Origin: Streptomyces sp. DG2A-72
GTDB lineage: Bacteria > Actinomycetota > Actinomycetes > Streptomycetales > Streptomycetaceae
Direction of reading: 5' to 3'
Assembly: GCF_030499575.1 (NCBI RefSeq)
Contig: NZ_JASTLC010000001.1
Coordinates: 9,820,001-9,884,000 of the forward strand
DNA: 64,000 bases
A program made the translations under genes and the position numbers. This document shows, piece by piece, positions 8,111-15,701 of the stretch. Position 1 is the first letter of the stretch; every line of letters starts with the position of its first letter. The notes beneath the pieces were generated by a model. The model made no database searches. It was not told the DNA's origin and worked only from the letters and a program-made list of their open reading frames with translations.

Positions 8111-9217
8111 TCAGCCGGCGTCGTCCTCCTCACGCCGCCGCGCTTTGGCGGTGCCCTTGAGGCGTCCGAACGTGCGCGTCAGCTGCTGGAGCGGGGAGTT
8201 GGCGTGCGCGTCGGGCGCGACCGGTTCCCGGGGTGCGGCGGGGGAGGACTCCCGGTACGCGGCCAGTGCCTCGTTGGCGCGCTCGGCCGCCTCCCGGTAC
8301 AGATCCCGGGACTTCGTCATGGCGTCGAGTGCTTCGGCATACATGGCCACCAACTTGCGCTCGCGTGCGAGTTCCTCTTCGAGGGTCAGCAGCCGCCAAT
8401 CCTCCCGGAACGTGCTGATGGCCGTTTCGGCGCCGTCCGGCAGCGGCCGGGCGGAGACGGCGTACCGCGTCAGGATACCGATCAGTTCCGTCGGCTCCGA
8501 CCCGTCCAGGAAGACGCTGCGTACGGCCATGTCCTGGGCGTCGTCCCCGTCGCGGTGCGGCGCCTTGGACAGCACCACGGCGCCGCCGCGCGGCACCTCC
8601 ACGCCGAACTCGCGCAGCGCCCAGTTCACCGCGCGCAGTTGGTGCGGGGCGGCCCGGTGCTCGACCACGCAGTGCCGCAGGCTCGGTGGCAGCAGCCGGG
8701 CCAGCGGCAGCAGGCCGCGCTCGTCGGGGGTCATGGCCTCGTGGACGACGATGTGGATGCCCCAGCTGCCGCGCACGGAGTCCCTCAGGAGGCGCCGCAG
8801 GGCCTTGTCGTCCGCGGGCAGGCGGTTGGCGTCCCGGAAGCGCAGTCCCGTGACCGGCTCGTGATCCCAGGCGGAATCCGGTGCCTCGGGCCAGAACAGG
8901 GTGACGGGAGAGGGCCAGCCGGGGTCCCACGGCCGGTCCGCCTCCGCGACCAGGACCCACTCCCGTCCGTCCTCGGAATCGGGGGCGAACGTCAGCCGGG
9001 CCCGTACGGTCACGATGTCGGCGACCTGCCATCGGGCCTCGAAGATTCGCTCGGGGGCGTCCTCGGCGACCTCGAGGTGGTCGTCCAGGACCCCGTTCTG
9101 CTTGCGACGCCGGAGCGTGAGCCGGACGACGGCGTCCGCGTCGGGTCCGCCGTAGCGGCCACGGGCGAGCCACACGGTGGACGGAATCGTGGAGTGGACG
9201 GCGGGGGTGGTCGTCAT
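8111..9217 (-). CDS. Hypothetical protein with C-terminal coiled coil
   Basis: The 368-residue protein begins MTTTPAVHSTIPSTVWLARGRYG. The first 250 residues look like a mixed alpha/beta domain with no motif I recognise; residues about 275-325 are strongly charged and helical (LEEELARERKLVAMYAEALD, SRDLYREAAERANEALAAYR), consistent with a coiled coil. The C-terminus is basic and disordered. The Met at 9217 is preferred over an upstream one because the sequence before it is not protein-like. It converges with the preceding gene, 12 bp away. Confidence 0.6.
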   Translation of the reverse strand: MTTTPAVHSTIPSTVWLARGRYGGPDADAVVRLTLRRRKQNGVLDDHLEVAEDAPERIFEARWQVADIVTVRARLTFAPDSEDGREWVLVAEADRPWDPGWPSPVTLFWPEAPDSAWDHEPVTGLRFRDANRLPADDKALRRLLRDSVRGSWGIHIVVHEAMTPDERGLLPLARLLPPSLRHCVVEHRAAPHQLRAVNWALREFGVEVPRGGAVVLSKAPHRDGDDAQDMAVRSVFLDGSEPTELIGILTRYAVSARPLPDGAETAISTFREDWRLLTLEEELARERKLVAMYAEALDAMTKSRDLYREAAERANEALAAYRESSPAAPREPVAPDAHANSPLQQLTRTFGRLKGTAKARRREEDDAG

Positions 9218-9481
9218 GAGTCCATCTGTATGCGAGGTGACCGTACAACTGCCAGTATCGTCGCCGCAGGTCGAGCCGGAACAGGCGGGGTGCCGCCCGT
9301 GTGGGCACACGGGAGGCGCGGCACGCACACGGGGTGTGATCGTCGCACTTCGGCGAGCGGCCCTTCACTCGTGGCCCGGACCCGGCCCGGCCATGACAAT
9401 GACTTCCGGCGAACAGGGCGTGCCCACCATCCGCATTGGGGCGGGTCCTGTTCGCCGCCCCGGCCGGTGACGGAGCGGATC

Positions 9482-9750
9482 ATGACGGGCTTGCGTGTAC
9501 GTCCACTGGACACGGCCACCTGGCCGGACTGCGCGGCTCTGGTCGAACGTCACAACGGCGTGTGGGGCGACTGCTGGTGCATGTCCTTCCACGCCGAGGG
9601 CATGGGTGTTACGACGGCCTGGCCTGCGTGGGCTCACTCGAAGGCGCCCTCGACGAGATCGCCCGCCGCGGCGGCGGAACCGTCGAGAGCTATCCCGAGG
9701 ACACCGCCGACGGCGAGCACCACTGGGTGGTCACCAAGGCCGTGTCCTGA
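9482..9750 (+). pseudogene. GNAT N-acetyltransferase, internally deleted
   Basis: From ATG 9482 (with GGAG upstream) the frame reads a clean GNAT-like start, MTGLRVRPLDTATWPDCAAL then VERHNGVWGDCWCMSFHAEG. The homology then stops, and another frame resumes at about 9630 with ALDEIARRGGGTVESYPEDT and ends HHWVVTKAVS. The intact family has about 190-200 residues, including the acetyl-CoA-binding RRxGxA loop; that middle portion, and a second shorter piece before HHWVV, are missing. The gene has therefore lost about half its length to internal deletions plus a frame change and cannot encode an active acetyltransferase. Confidence 0.75.
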
Positions 9751-9881
9751 GCGCCGCATTGACCGCCCGCCGGCCGACGCGGACACCGACGTAAGACTTC
9801 CGTCATCACCTGCGACATGTGCGAGGGCGCTCCGGTCCGCTGGAATGGAGGCCACAGACAGTTCTCAGGAAGTGAGGCGGG

Positions 9882-10454
9882 ATGGGGCGCGTGCGCAAGG
9901 TGCTGGCCAAGCCATGGGTCATCGGGGCGCTGGTGGTGGCATTCGCCGGAGTCGGTGCGGGGCTGTACTGGTTCCAGCCCTGGAAGCTCTGGCAGGACGA
10001 GACGGTGGTGGAGGCGCTCCCCGAGGCCGCCCCGTCCCCGTCCCTGTCCCCGTCCTCTTCCGCACCGGCCGAGGCGGTGCCGTCACCGGTATCGCAGGAG
10101 CCGCAGACGCTGGCCAGGGGCGAGTTGATCAGCCACGAGCACGCCACCTCGGGCACGGTGAAACTCGTACGACTGGCCGACGGATCCCATGTCGTACGGC
10201 TGGAAAGCCTCGAGACCAGTAACGGCCCGGACCTCCGCGTGTGGCTGACCGATGCGCCGGTGAAGGAGGGCGTCGCCGGCTGGCACGTCTTCGACGACGG
10301 GGAGTACGTCAGCCTCGGCAAGCTCAAGGGCAACAAGGGCAGCCAGAACTACGCCCTGCCCAAGGAGGTCGACCCCGCCAAGTACAGCAGCGTCAGCATC
10401 TGGTGCGACCGGTTCGACGTCTCCTTCGGTGCCGCCGAACTCACGGATCGGTGA
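9882..10454 (+). CDS. Membrane-anchored DM13 domain protein
   Basis: The 190-residue protein has an N-terminal membrane anchor (about residues 12-30), an extracytoplasmic Pro/Ser-rich linker (about 45-75) and a DM13 domain (about 78-188). DM13 landmarks are SGTVKLVRL, NGPDLRVWLTD, LGKLKGNKGSQNYALP and the single conserved Cys in SIWCDRFDVSFGAAEL. DM13 domains are predicted to take part in redox or electron-transfer chemistry, which is not proven here. Start: ATG at 9882 with a GAGGCGGG upstream. It appears to be a single-gene unit. Confidence 0.85.
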   Translation: MGRVRKVLAKPWVIGALVVAFAGVGAGLYWFQPWKLWQDETVVEALPEAAPSPSLSPSSSAPAEAVPSPVSQEPQTLARGELISHEHATSGTVKLVRLADGSHVVRLESLETSNGPDLRVWLTDAPVKEGVAGWHVFDDGEYVSLGKLKGNKGSQNYALPKEVDPAKYSSVSIWCDRFDVSFGAAELTDR

Positions 10455-10863
10455 ACGGGCGGCGGCCGGCTGCTTCTTGATGCGTCGATGACGGTTTCTT
10501 GATGGTCACCGGCATCAAGTCCCTGGGGAACGTTGCCGGATGTCGGCAATGCGCCGTCGTGCTCCCGGCGTACAGGATGGGCGTGGGGAGCACGGCGGAT
10601 CGGCTCCGGTGCCGGGACCCGCAGGTGCCCGCACCGGAGCCCGGAGGGGAGCCGTGCCCCCGCAGCACGGAAACGGGGGTTGGCGGATGCGTTCGCTTCT
10701 CATGGCCGCGACCGGCTTTCCGCTTTGACGGGGATGTTGCTCTCGACGCCTGGAGGCGTACGGACCGGACGGCGTCCCCGGCGGCCTGCTGAGCCTGGTG
10801 GTGCCGGTCGGCGCGCTGCTCATGGCCTGGTGGCTGACCCCCCGTTCGTACGGCCGTTGCACC
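10455..10863. other. Intergenic region, no gene supported
   Basis: No reading frame in this stretch has family resemblance or a good start. A short hydrophobic run on the plus strand near 10790-10840 could be a remnant of a membrane protein but cannot be assigned. The right edge abuts the terminator of the reductase gene. Confidence 0.4.
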
Positions 10864-10896
10864 AAGGGGCCCGGGAACACAGCCCCCGGACCCCTT
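10864..10896 (-). terminator. Rho-independent-type hairpin after the ferredoxin reductase gene
   Basis: AAGGGG.CCGGG pairs with CCCGG.CCCCTT around a nine-base loop, with a single mismatch in an otherwise 11-bp stem. It starts 13 bp beyond the stop codon of the minus-strand gene at 10909. There is no long U-tract, as is usual in Streptomyces. Confidence 0.65.
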
Positions 10897-10908
10897 GATC
10901 ACGCTCTC

Positions 10909-12273
10909 TCAGGCGCCGCTGGCCTTGAGCATGTCCTCACGCTCGACGAGCTTCACCCGCTCGCGGCCCTGCGGCTCGCCCAGCGCCTTCTCCGCGGCGT
11001 CCAGCTTGTACCAGCCGTCCCAGGTGGTGAACCGGACGTTCCGCTCGGCGAGGAACGCGTCGACGGCGTCCGGCTCGGGCGAAGCCGGCGTGTGCAGACG
11101 GCCGCCTGCGTGGTCGGCCAGCAGGTTGGCCACCGTCTCGTTGGCGTCGCCCTTGGTGTGGCCGATCAGACCCACCGGACCGCGCCGGATCCAGCCGGTG
11201 ACATACGTCGACTGCAGGTGCTCGCCGCTCTCCTGGATGACCCGGCCGCCCTCGTCCGGGACCGTGCCCGAGTCGAGGTCCCAGGGCAGCTTGGGGAGCT
11301 TGTCGGAGAGATAGCCGACGGCGCGGTAGATCGCCGTGACGTCCCAGTCCTTGAACTCGCCCGTGCCCTTGACATTGCCGGTGCCGTCTAGGGCGGTGCG
11401 CTCGGTGCGCAGGCCGACGACCTTGCCGTCCTCGCCGAGGATCTCGGTAGGCGACTCGAAGAAGTGCAGGAACAGCTTGTGCGGCCGGTCGCCGACGTCG
11501 CGGATGGCCCAGTTCTCCAGGGTCTTGGCGACCATGTCGGCCTGCTTGTTGCCGCGCCGGGTCTCGATCGAGCCCTCGTCGTAGTCGATGTCCTCGGGGT
11601 CGACGATGACCTCGATGGTGGGGGAGTGGTCCAGCTCGCGCAGCTCCATCGGGGAGAACTTCGCCTGCGCCGGGCCGCGGCGGCCGAACACGTGGATCTC
11701 CACGGCCTCGTTGGCCTTCAGGCCGTCGTAGACGTTCGGCGGTATCTCCGTGGGCAGCAGCTCGTCCGCGGTCTTGGCCAGGATGCGCGCCACATCGAGC
11801 GCGACATTGCCGACGCCGAGGACGGCGACCTTCCTGGCCGTGAGCGGCCAGGTGCGCGGCACGTCCGGGTGGCCGTCGTACCAGGAGACGAAGTCCGCGG
11901 CGCCGTACGAGCCGTCGAGCTCGACGCCGGGGATCGACAGGTCGCGGTCGGCCGTGGCGCCGGTGGAGAAGATCACCGCGTCGTAGAACGCGCGCAGGTC
12001 GTCAAGACTGATGTCGGTCGGGTAGTCCACGTTGCCGAACAGACGGATCTGCGGCTTGTCCAGCACCTGGTGCAGGGCGGTGATGATGCCCTTGATCCTG
12101 GGGTGGTCGGGGGCGACGCCGTACCGGATCAGCCCGAACGGGGCCGGCATGCGCTCGAAGAGGTCGATGGACACACCGGGTTCGGCGGCCACGTCGGACT
12201 TGAGCAACGCGTCGGCGGCGTAGATCCCGGCGGGGCCGGCTCCGACGATGGCTACCCGCAGGGGGCGGGGCAT
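10909..12273 (-). CDS. fprA: Ferredoxin/adrenodoxin-type NADP+ reductase (FprA-like)
   Basis: The 454-residue length and sequence match the adrenodoxin-reductase-like ferredoxin-NADP+ reductases of actinobacteria. The FAD-binding GxGxxG is VAIVGAGPAGIYAAD near the start, followed by FERMPAPFGLIRYGVAPDH; the NADP site is VAVLGVGNVALDVARIL near residue 150; late motifs are TGWIRRGPVGLIGHTKGDAN and the family C-terminal extension. These enzymes transfer electrons from NADPH through FAD to ferredoxins that feed cytochromes P450 and other oxidases. It is monocistronic, with its own terminator and an AT-rich upstream region carrying a possible iron box at 12321-12340. Confidence 0.93.
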   Translation of the reverse strand: MPRPLRVAIVGAGPAGIYAADALLKSDVAAEPGVSIDLFERMPAPFGLIRYGVAPDHPRIKGIITALHQVLDKPQIRLFGNVDYPTDISLDDLRAFYDAVIFSTGATADRDLSIPGVELDGSYGAADFVSWYDGHPDVPRTWPLTARKVAVLGVGNVALDVARILAKTADELLPTEIPPNVYDGLKANEAVEIHVFGRRGPAQAKFSPMELRELDHSPTIEVIVDPEDIDYDEGSIETRRGNKQADMVAKTLENWAIRDVGDRPHKLFLHFFESPTEILGEDGKVVGLRTERTALDGTGNVKGTGEFKDWDVTAIYRAVGYLSDKLPKLPWDLDSGTVPDEGGRVIQESGEHLQSTYVTGWIRRGPVGLIGHTKGDANETVANLLADHAGGRLHTPASPEPDAVDAFLAERNVRFTTWDGWYKLDAAEKALGEPQGRERVKLVEREDMLKASGA

Positions 12274-12320
12274 GATCAGGTTCCCTTCGAGCGGTGACAG
12301 ACGATCTCGAACGGGAAGCC

Positions 12321-12340
12321 TAAACTAAGGTAACCCTAAG
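12321..12340. promoter_or_regulatory. Possible DmdR1/IdeR-type iron box upstream of fprA
   Basis: The AT-rich stretch TAAACTAAGGTAACCCTAAG stands out in very GC-rich surroundings, 48 bp before the fprA start. The right half resembles the GCTAACCTAA half of an iron box, but the overall match to the 19-bp consensus is only about 11 positions. Iron control of a ferredoxin reductase is plausible; the site is weak. Confidence 0.3.
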
Positions 12341-12384
12341 TCGGTACGCGGGTCCGATCTATGAGCTCATAAGGCTACGTTATG

Positions 12385-12735
12385 GGGATACGGACCTCGC
12401 GGCGCCCCCTGAGGGCTGCCGCACCAGGTGCGGGCCCAGGTTGCCCTCGCGCAGTAAGACGCGCTGGGCCGTGTCGACCCGGCTGGCGTCGCTGTGCGCC
12501 TCGTCCTGAGGGCGTCGTAGTGCGCGAACTGACCGAGCACGCGCAGCCCGTCCGCCTTGCCCTGCCGTACGGCCGGGTTGAAGTACACCCGGTCGCGTTC
12601 GTCGTTCTGTGCCTGCTGGAAGGGACTGTCCCGTGCGGCCCGGCGCCAGGCTTGCGGTCGGCGTACAGCTCCACCGGCTCGACATGAGCTTCATGGCGAT
12701 CTCCTTCTTCGCCGGGTCGTCGAGTGGGGTGCCTC
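12385..12735 (-). pseudogene. GH46 chitosanase, decayed by deletions and frameshifts
   Basis: Read on the minus strand in changing frames, the segment shows pieces of a secreted GH46 chitosanase in the correct order: LDDPAKKEIAMKLMSS (which carries the N-terminal helix), then FQQAQNDERDRVYFNPAVRQ, GKADGLRVLGQFAHYDAL, and finally DASRVDTAQRV before a tail resembling GNLxLxPPL. The intact enzyme has about 240 mature residues. Here the signal peptide, the segment with the catalytic residues after MKLMSS, and about 50 residues after HYDAL are missing, with at least two frame changes. The order of conserved pieces makes chance resemblance very unlikely. Confidence 0.75.
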
Positions 12736-12854
12736 ACGGGTGCTCCAAGTGATGGTGGGGGTTGGAGGTACGCAATACTGATAGGAAGGTTTCCTGTTAG
12801 AGGTTGGAAGCGTTGGACACCCGTCGGGTCGCAACTTCGTGGGGATGAACAAGC

Positions 12855-12879
12855 GGGCGGGCGTCAGCGCCGCCCGCCC
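12855..12879 (-). terminator. Hairpin terminator after the first SpoIIE phosphatase gene
   Basis: GGGCGGGCG pairs perfectly with CGCCCGCCC around a seven-base loop, five bases beyond the stop codon of the minus-strand gene at 12884. It has no U-tract. Confidence 0.6.
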
Positions 12880-12883
12880 AGAG

Positions 12884-15625
12884 TCACGGCAGTGGCTGTT
12901 CCGCCCAGATGACCTTGCCGTCGGGCGTGTAGCGCGTGCCCCAGCGCTCGGCGAGCTGGGCGACGAGGAACAGGCCCCGCCCGCCCTCGTCCGTCATGGC
13001 GGCATATCTGAGATGCGGAGAGGTGCTGCTGCTGTCGAAGACCTCGCAGATCAGGGTGCGGTCGCGCAGCATCCTGACGTGGATGGGCTCGCCGCCGTAA
13101 CGGATCGCGTTGGTCACCAGCTCGCTCAGGATCAGCTCCGTGGCGAACGCCAGCTCGTCCAGCCCCCAGCGCGCCAACCGGCGCGTGACCTCGGCCCGTA
13201 CGTCCGCGACGGCCGCCGGGTCGGACGGTACATGCCACTCGGCGACCCGGTCGGCGTCCAGCGCCCGGGTGCGCGCCACGATCAGGGCGATGTCGTCGCT
13301 CGACCGGGCCGTGAGCCGGGAGTCGAGGACGACCCGGCAGGTGTCCTCGGGCGAGTCGTCGGCCTGCTCCAGCGCGGCCCGCAGCAGCTCCAGACCGACG
13401 TCGATGTCCCGCTCCCGGTCCTCGACGAGCCCGTCCGTGTACAGGACGAGCCGGCTGCCCTCGGCCAGTTCGAGGTCGACCGTCTCGAACGGCAGACCGC
13501 CGAGGCCGAGCGGGGGACCGGCGGGGACGTCGGCGAACTCGACGCTGCCGTCGGGGTGGATGAGAGCCGGTGGCGGGTGCCCGGCGCGGGCGACGGTGCA
13601 GGTGCGGGAGACCGGGTCGTAGATCGCGTACAGGCAGGTCGCGCCGGTGACCGGAGCGCTGCCGCCCTCCACCGTCTCGTCCTGGTCGATGCGGCCGACC
13701 AACTCGTCCAGCAGGGACAGGAGTTCGTCGGGCGGCAGGTCGAGGGCTGAGAAGTTGTGCACGGCCGTGCGCAGCCGTCCCATGGTGGCCGCGGCATGCA
13801 GTCCATGGCCGACGACATCGCCCACGACGAGGGCGACCCGGGCGCCGGACAGCGGCAGCACGTCGAACCAGTCACCGCCCACGCCCGCCTGGGCGGGCAG
13901 ATACCGGTAGGCGATCTCCAGGGCGTTCTGCTCGGGCAGGTTGCGGGGCAGCAGACTGCGCTGCAGTGTCACCGCCATGCTGTGCTCGCGCGTATAGCGG
14001 CGCGCGTTGTCGATGGACACGGCCGCCCGCGCCACCAGCTCCTCGGCCAGGGCGAGTTCGTCCGTGTCGAAGGGCTCCGGCTTCTCGGAACGCCAGAAGC
14101 TGACCACACCCAGCACCAGGGAGCCCGCGCGCAGCGGCACCGCGATCAGCGAGTGGATGCCGTACTCCACGACCTGCGCGGACCGCTCCAGGTCCTGGGC
14201 CCGCCAGCCCGGCGCCTCGCTCAGGTGCGGTTCCAGGACCGCCTGGCCGGAGCGCACGGCACGGGCCTGGGGCGACGAGGCCACGAGCCGGATCTGCTGG
14301 CCCAGCGGGTAGAGCGGAGCGTCCTTGCGGATCCCGCTGACCGCCGTACGGCGCACATCGGCGCCCAGGTCCGGCTGCCCGCCGCTCAGCACCGCCTCGA
14401 ACAGGTCCACGGTGGTGAAGTCCGCGAACCGCGGTACGGCCAGCTCCGCCAGTTCCTCGGCGGTACGGGCCACGTCCAGGCTGGTGCCGATCTCCACCCC
14501 GGCGTCGTACAGCATGTTGAGCCGTTCGCGTGCCGTCTCGGCCCGGCCGGACAGGGCCCGCAGCTCGGTCGAGTCCCGGAGTGTGGCCACGCTGCCGGCC
14601 GGTGCCCCCTGGAGGTCGGTGGGCCGCTGGTTGACCGCGAGCAGCCGGTCCCCGACCAGGTGCACCTCGTCGGTGGCGATCCGGCCGGAGGCCAGCAGGT
14701 CGGCGGTGTCGGGGGCGAGGCCGAGGTCGCGCACCTGGCGCCCCGTGGCGTCCTCGGGCAGGTCGAGGAGCCGGTGCGCCTCGTCGTTGGCGAGCAGCAG
14801 CCGCCCCTCGTCGCCGACGATCATCACGCCCTCGCGGACGGCGTGCAGCACCGCGTCGTGATGCTCGTACATACGGGTCATCTCGTTCGGGCCCAGACCG
14901 TGCGTCTGCCGCAGCAGCCGTCTGCTGACCAGCGCCGTACCCGCCGTGGCGAGGGCGAGCCCCGCGGCCCCGGCGGCCAGCAGGACCGGCAGTTGCTCGT
15001 TCGCGGTCCCGCCCACGTTCTCCGTCGTGATGCCCGCCGACACCAGCCCGACGACCTTCCCGTCGTCGGCCTTGACTGGCACCACGGCCTGGACCAGGGG
15101 GCCGATCGTGCCGTGGATCTCCTCGGTCACGATGCCCCCGGCCAGCGCGGGCTGGAGGGTACCGACGAACTTCTTGCCGATGCGGTCGGGGAAGGGATGG
15201 GTGTAGCGGGTCCCGTCGGTGTTCATGACGACGATGAAGTCGACCCCGGTCGCCTCGCGGGCCGCCTCGGCCCGCGGTTGCAGCACCTCCGTGGGATCGG
15301 GTTCGTCCAGCGCCTCGCTGGTGCCCGGCGCGTTCGCGAACGCCTCGGCGACGGCGACCGAGCGGTTGCGGGCCTCGATCGTGCTGTCGTGCCGCACCTG
15401 CAGCACCAGCGCCACCACGGCGGCCACGACCAGCAGCAGCACGATGACGACCTGCAGGACGAACACCTGCCCGGCGACGCTGCGCCCGCTCAGCGCCGAC
15501 CGCAACGCCGCGGCCGGCCCGCGGCGCTGGTACGCCCCACGGGCATGGCCGGGCGCGCGCTGGGCGCGCGGACCCCTGGGGCGACGGGTCGTCCCCACCT
15601 CGGATCGACCCCCATGCCGGACCAT
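12884..15625 (-). CDS. Membrane sensor SpoIIE-type PP2C phosphatase with C-terminal kinase-like domain
   Basis: The 913-residue protein has, in order: a basic cytoplasmic N-terminus; a membrane helix (about 52-76); an extracellular Cache-type sensor (about 80-210, with GVDFIVVMNTDGTRYTHPFP as in CitA/DcuS sensors); a second helix (about 215-237); a PAS domain (about 250-355); a GAF domain (about 380-535); a SpoIIE/PP2C phosphatase (about 575-770: VGGDWFDVLPL, VVGDVVGHGL, LYTDGLVEDR, SSDDIALIV, with the metal-binding Asp residues in place); and a HATPase_c_2 anti-sigma-type kinase domain (about 785-910: ELVTNAIRYGG, GGRGLFLVAQLAERWG). It should control an anti-sigma-factor antagonist in response to an external ligand. 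It follows another SpoIIE gene on the same strand with a 76-bp gap. Confidence 0.92.
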   Translation of the reverse strand: MVRHGGRSEVGTTRRPRGPRAQRAPGHARGAYQRRGPAAALRSALSGRSVAGQVFVLQVVIVLLLVVAAVVALVLQVRHDSTIEARNRSVAVAEAFANAPGTSEALDEPDPTEVLQPRAEAAREATGVDFIVVMNTDGTRYTHPFPDRIGKKFVGTLQPALAGGIVTEEIHGTIGPLVQAVVPVKADDGKVVGLVSAGITTENVGGTANEQLPVLLAAGAAGLALATAGTALVSRRLLRQTHGLGPNEMTRMYEHHDAVLHAVREGVMIVGDEGRLLLANDEAHRLLDLPEDATGRQVRDLGLAPDTADLLASGRIATDEVHLVGDRLLAVNQRPTDLQGAPAGSVATLRDSTELRALSGRAETARERLNMLYDAGVEIGTSLDVARTAEELAELAVPRFADFTTVDLFEAVLSGGQPDLGADVRRTAVSGIRKDAPLYPLGQQIRLVASSPQARAVRSGQAVLEPHLSEAPGWRAQDLERSAQVVEYGIHSLIAVPLRAGSLVLGVVSFWRSEKPEPFDTDELALAEELVARAAVSIDNARRYTREHSMAVTLQRSLLPRNLPEQNALEIAYRYLPAQAGVGGDWFDVLPLSGARVALVVGDVVGHGLHAAATMGRLRTAVHNFSALDLPPDELLSLLDELVGRIDQDETVEGGSAPVTGATCLYAIYDPVSRTCTVARAGHPPPALIHPDGSVEFADVPAGPPLGLGGLPFETVDLELAEGSRLVLYTDGLVEDRERDIDVGLELLRAALEQADDSPEDTCRVVLDSRLTARSSDDIALIVARTRALDADRVAEWHVPSDPAAVADVRAEVTRRLARWGLDELAFATELILSELVTNAIRYGGEPIHVRMLRDRTLICEVFDSSSTSPHLRYAAMTDEGGRGLFLVAQLAERWGTRYTPDGKVIWAEQPLP

Positions 15626-15701
15626 GTGCCATGTCTACACTGCGGGACCCCAGGAGGCGAGGGGCGTCACACAGGGTGACAGCGCCGCAGCGCGGTCACG
15701 G

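Noticed and set aside
10499..10902. Short open frames between the DM13 and ferredoxin reductase genes
   Set aside because: They have no ribosome-binding sites, overlap each other on both strands and show no motif.
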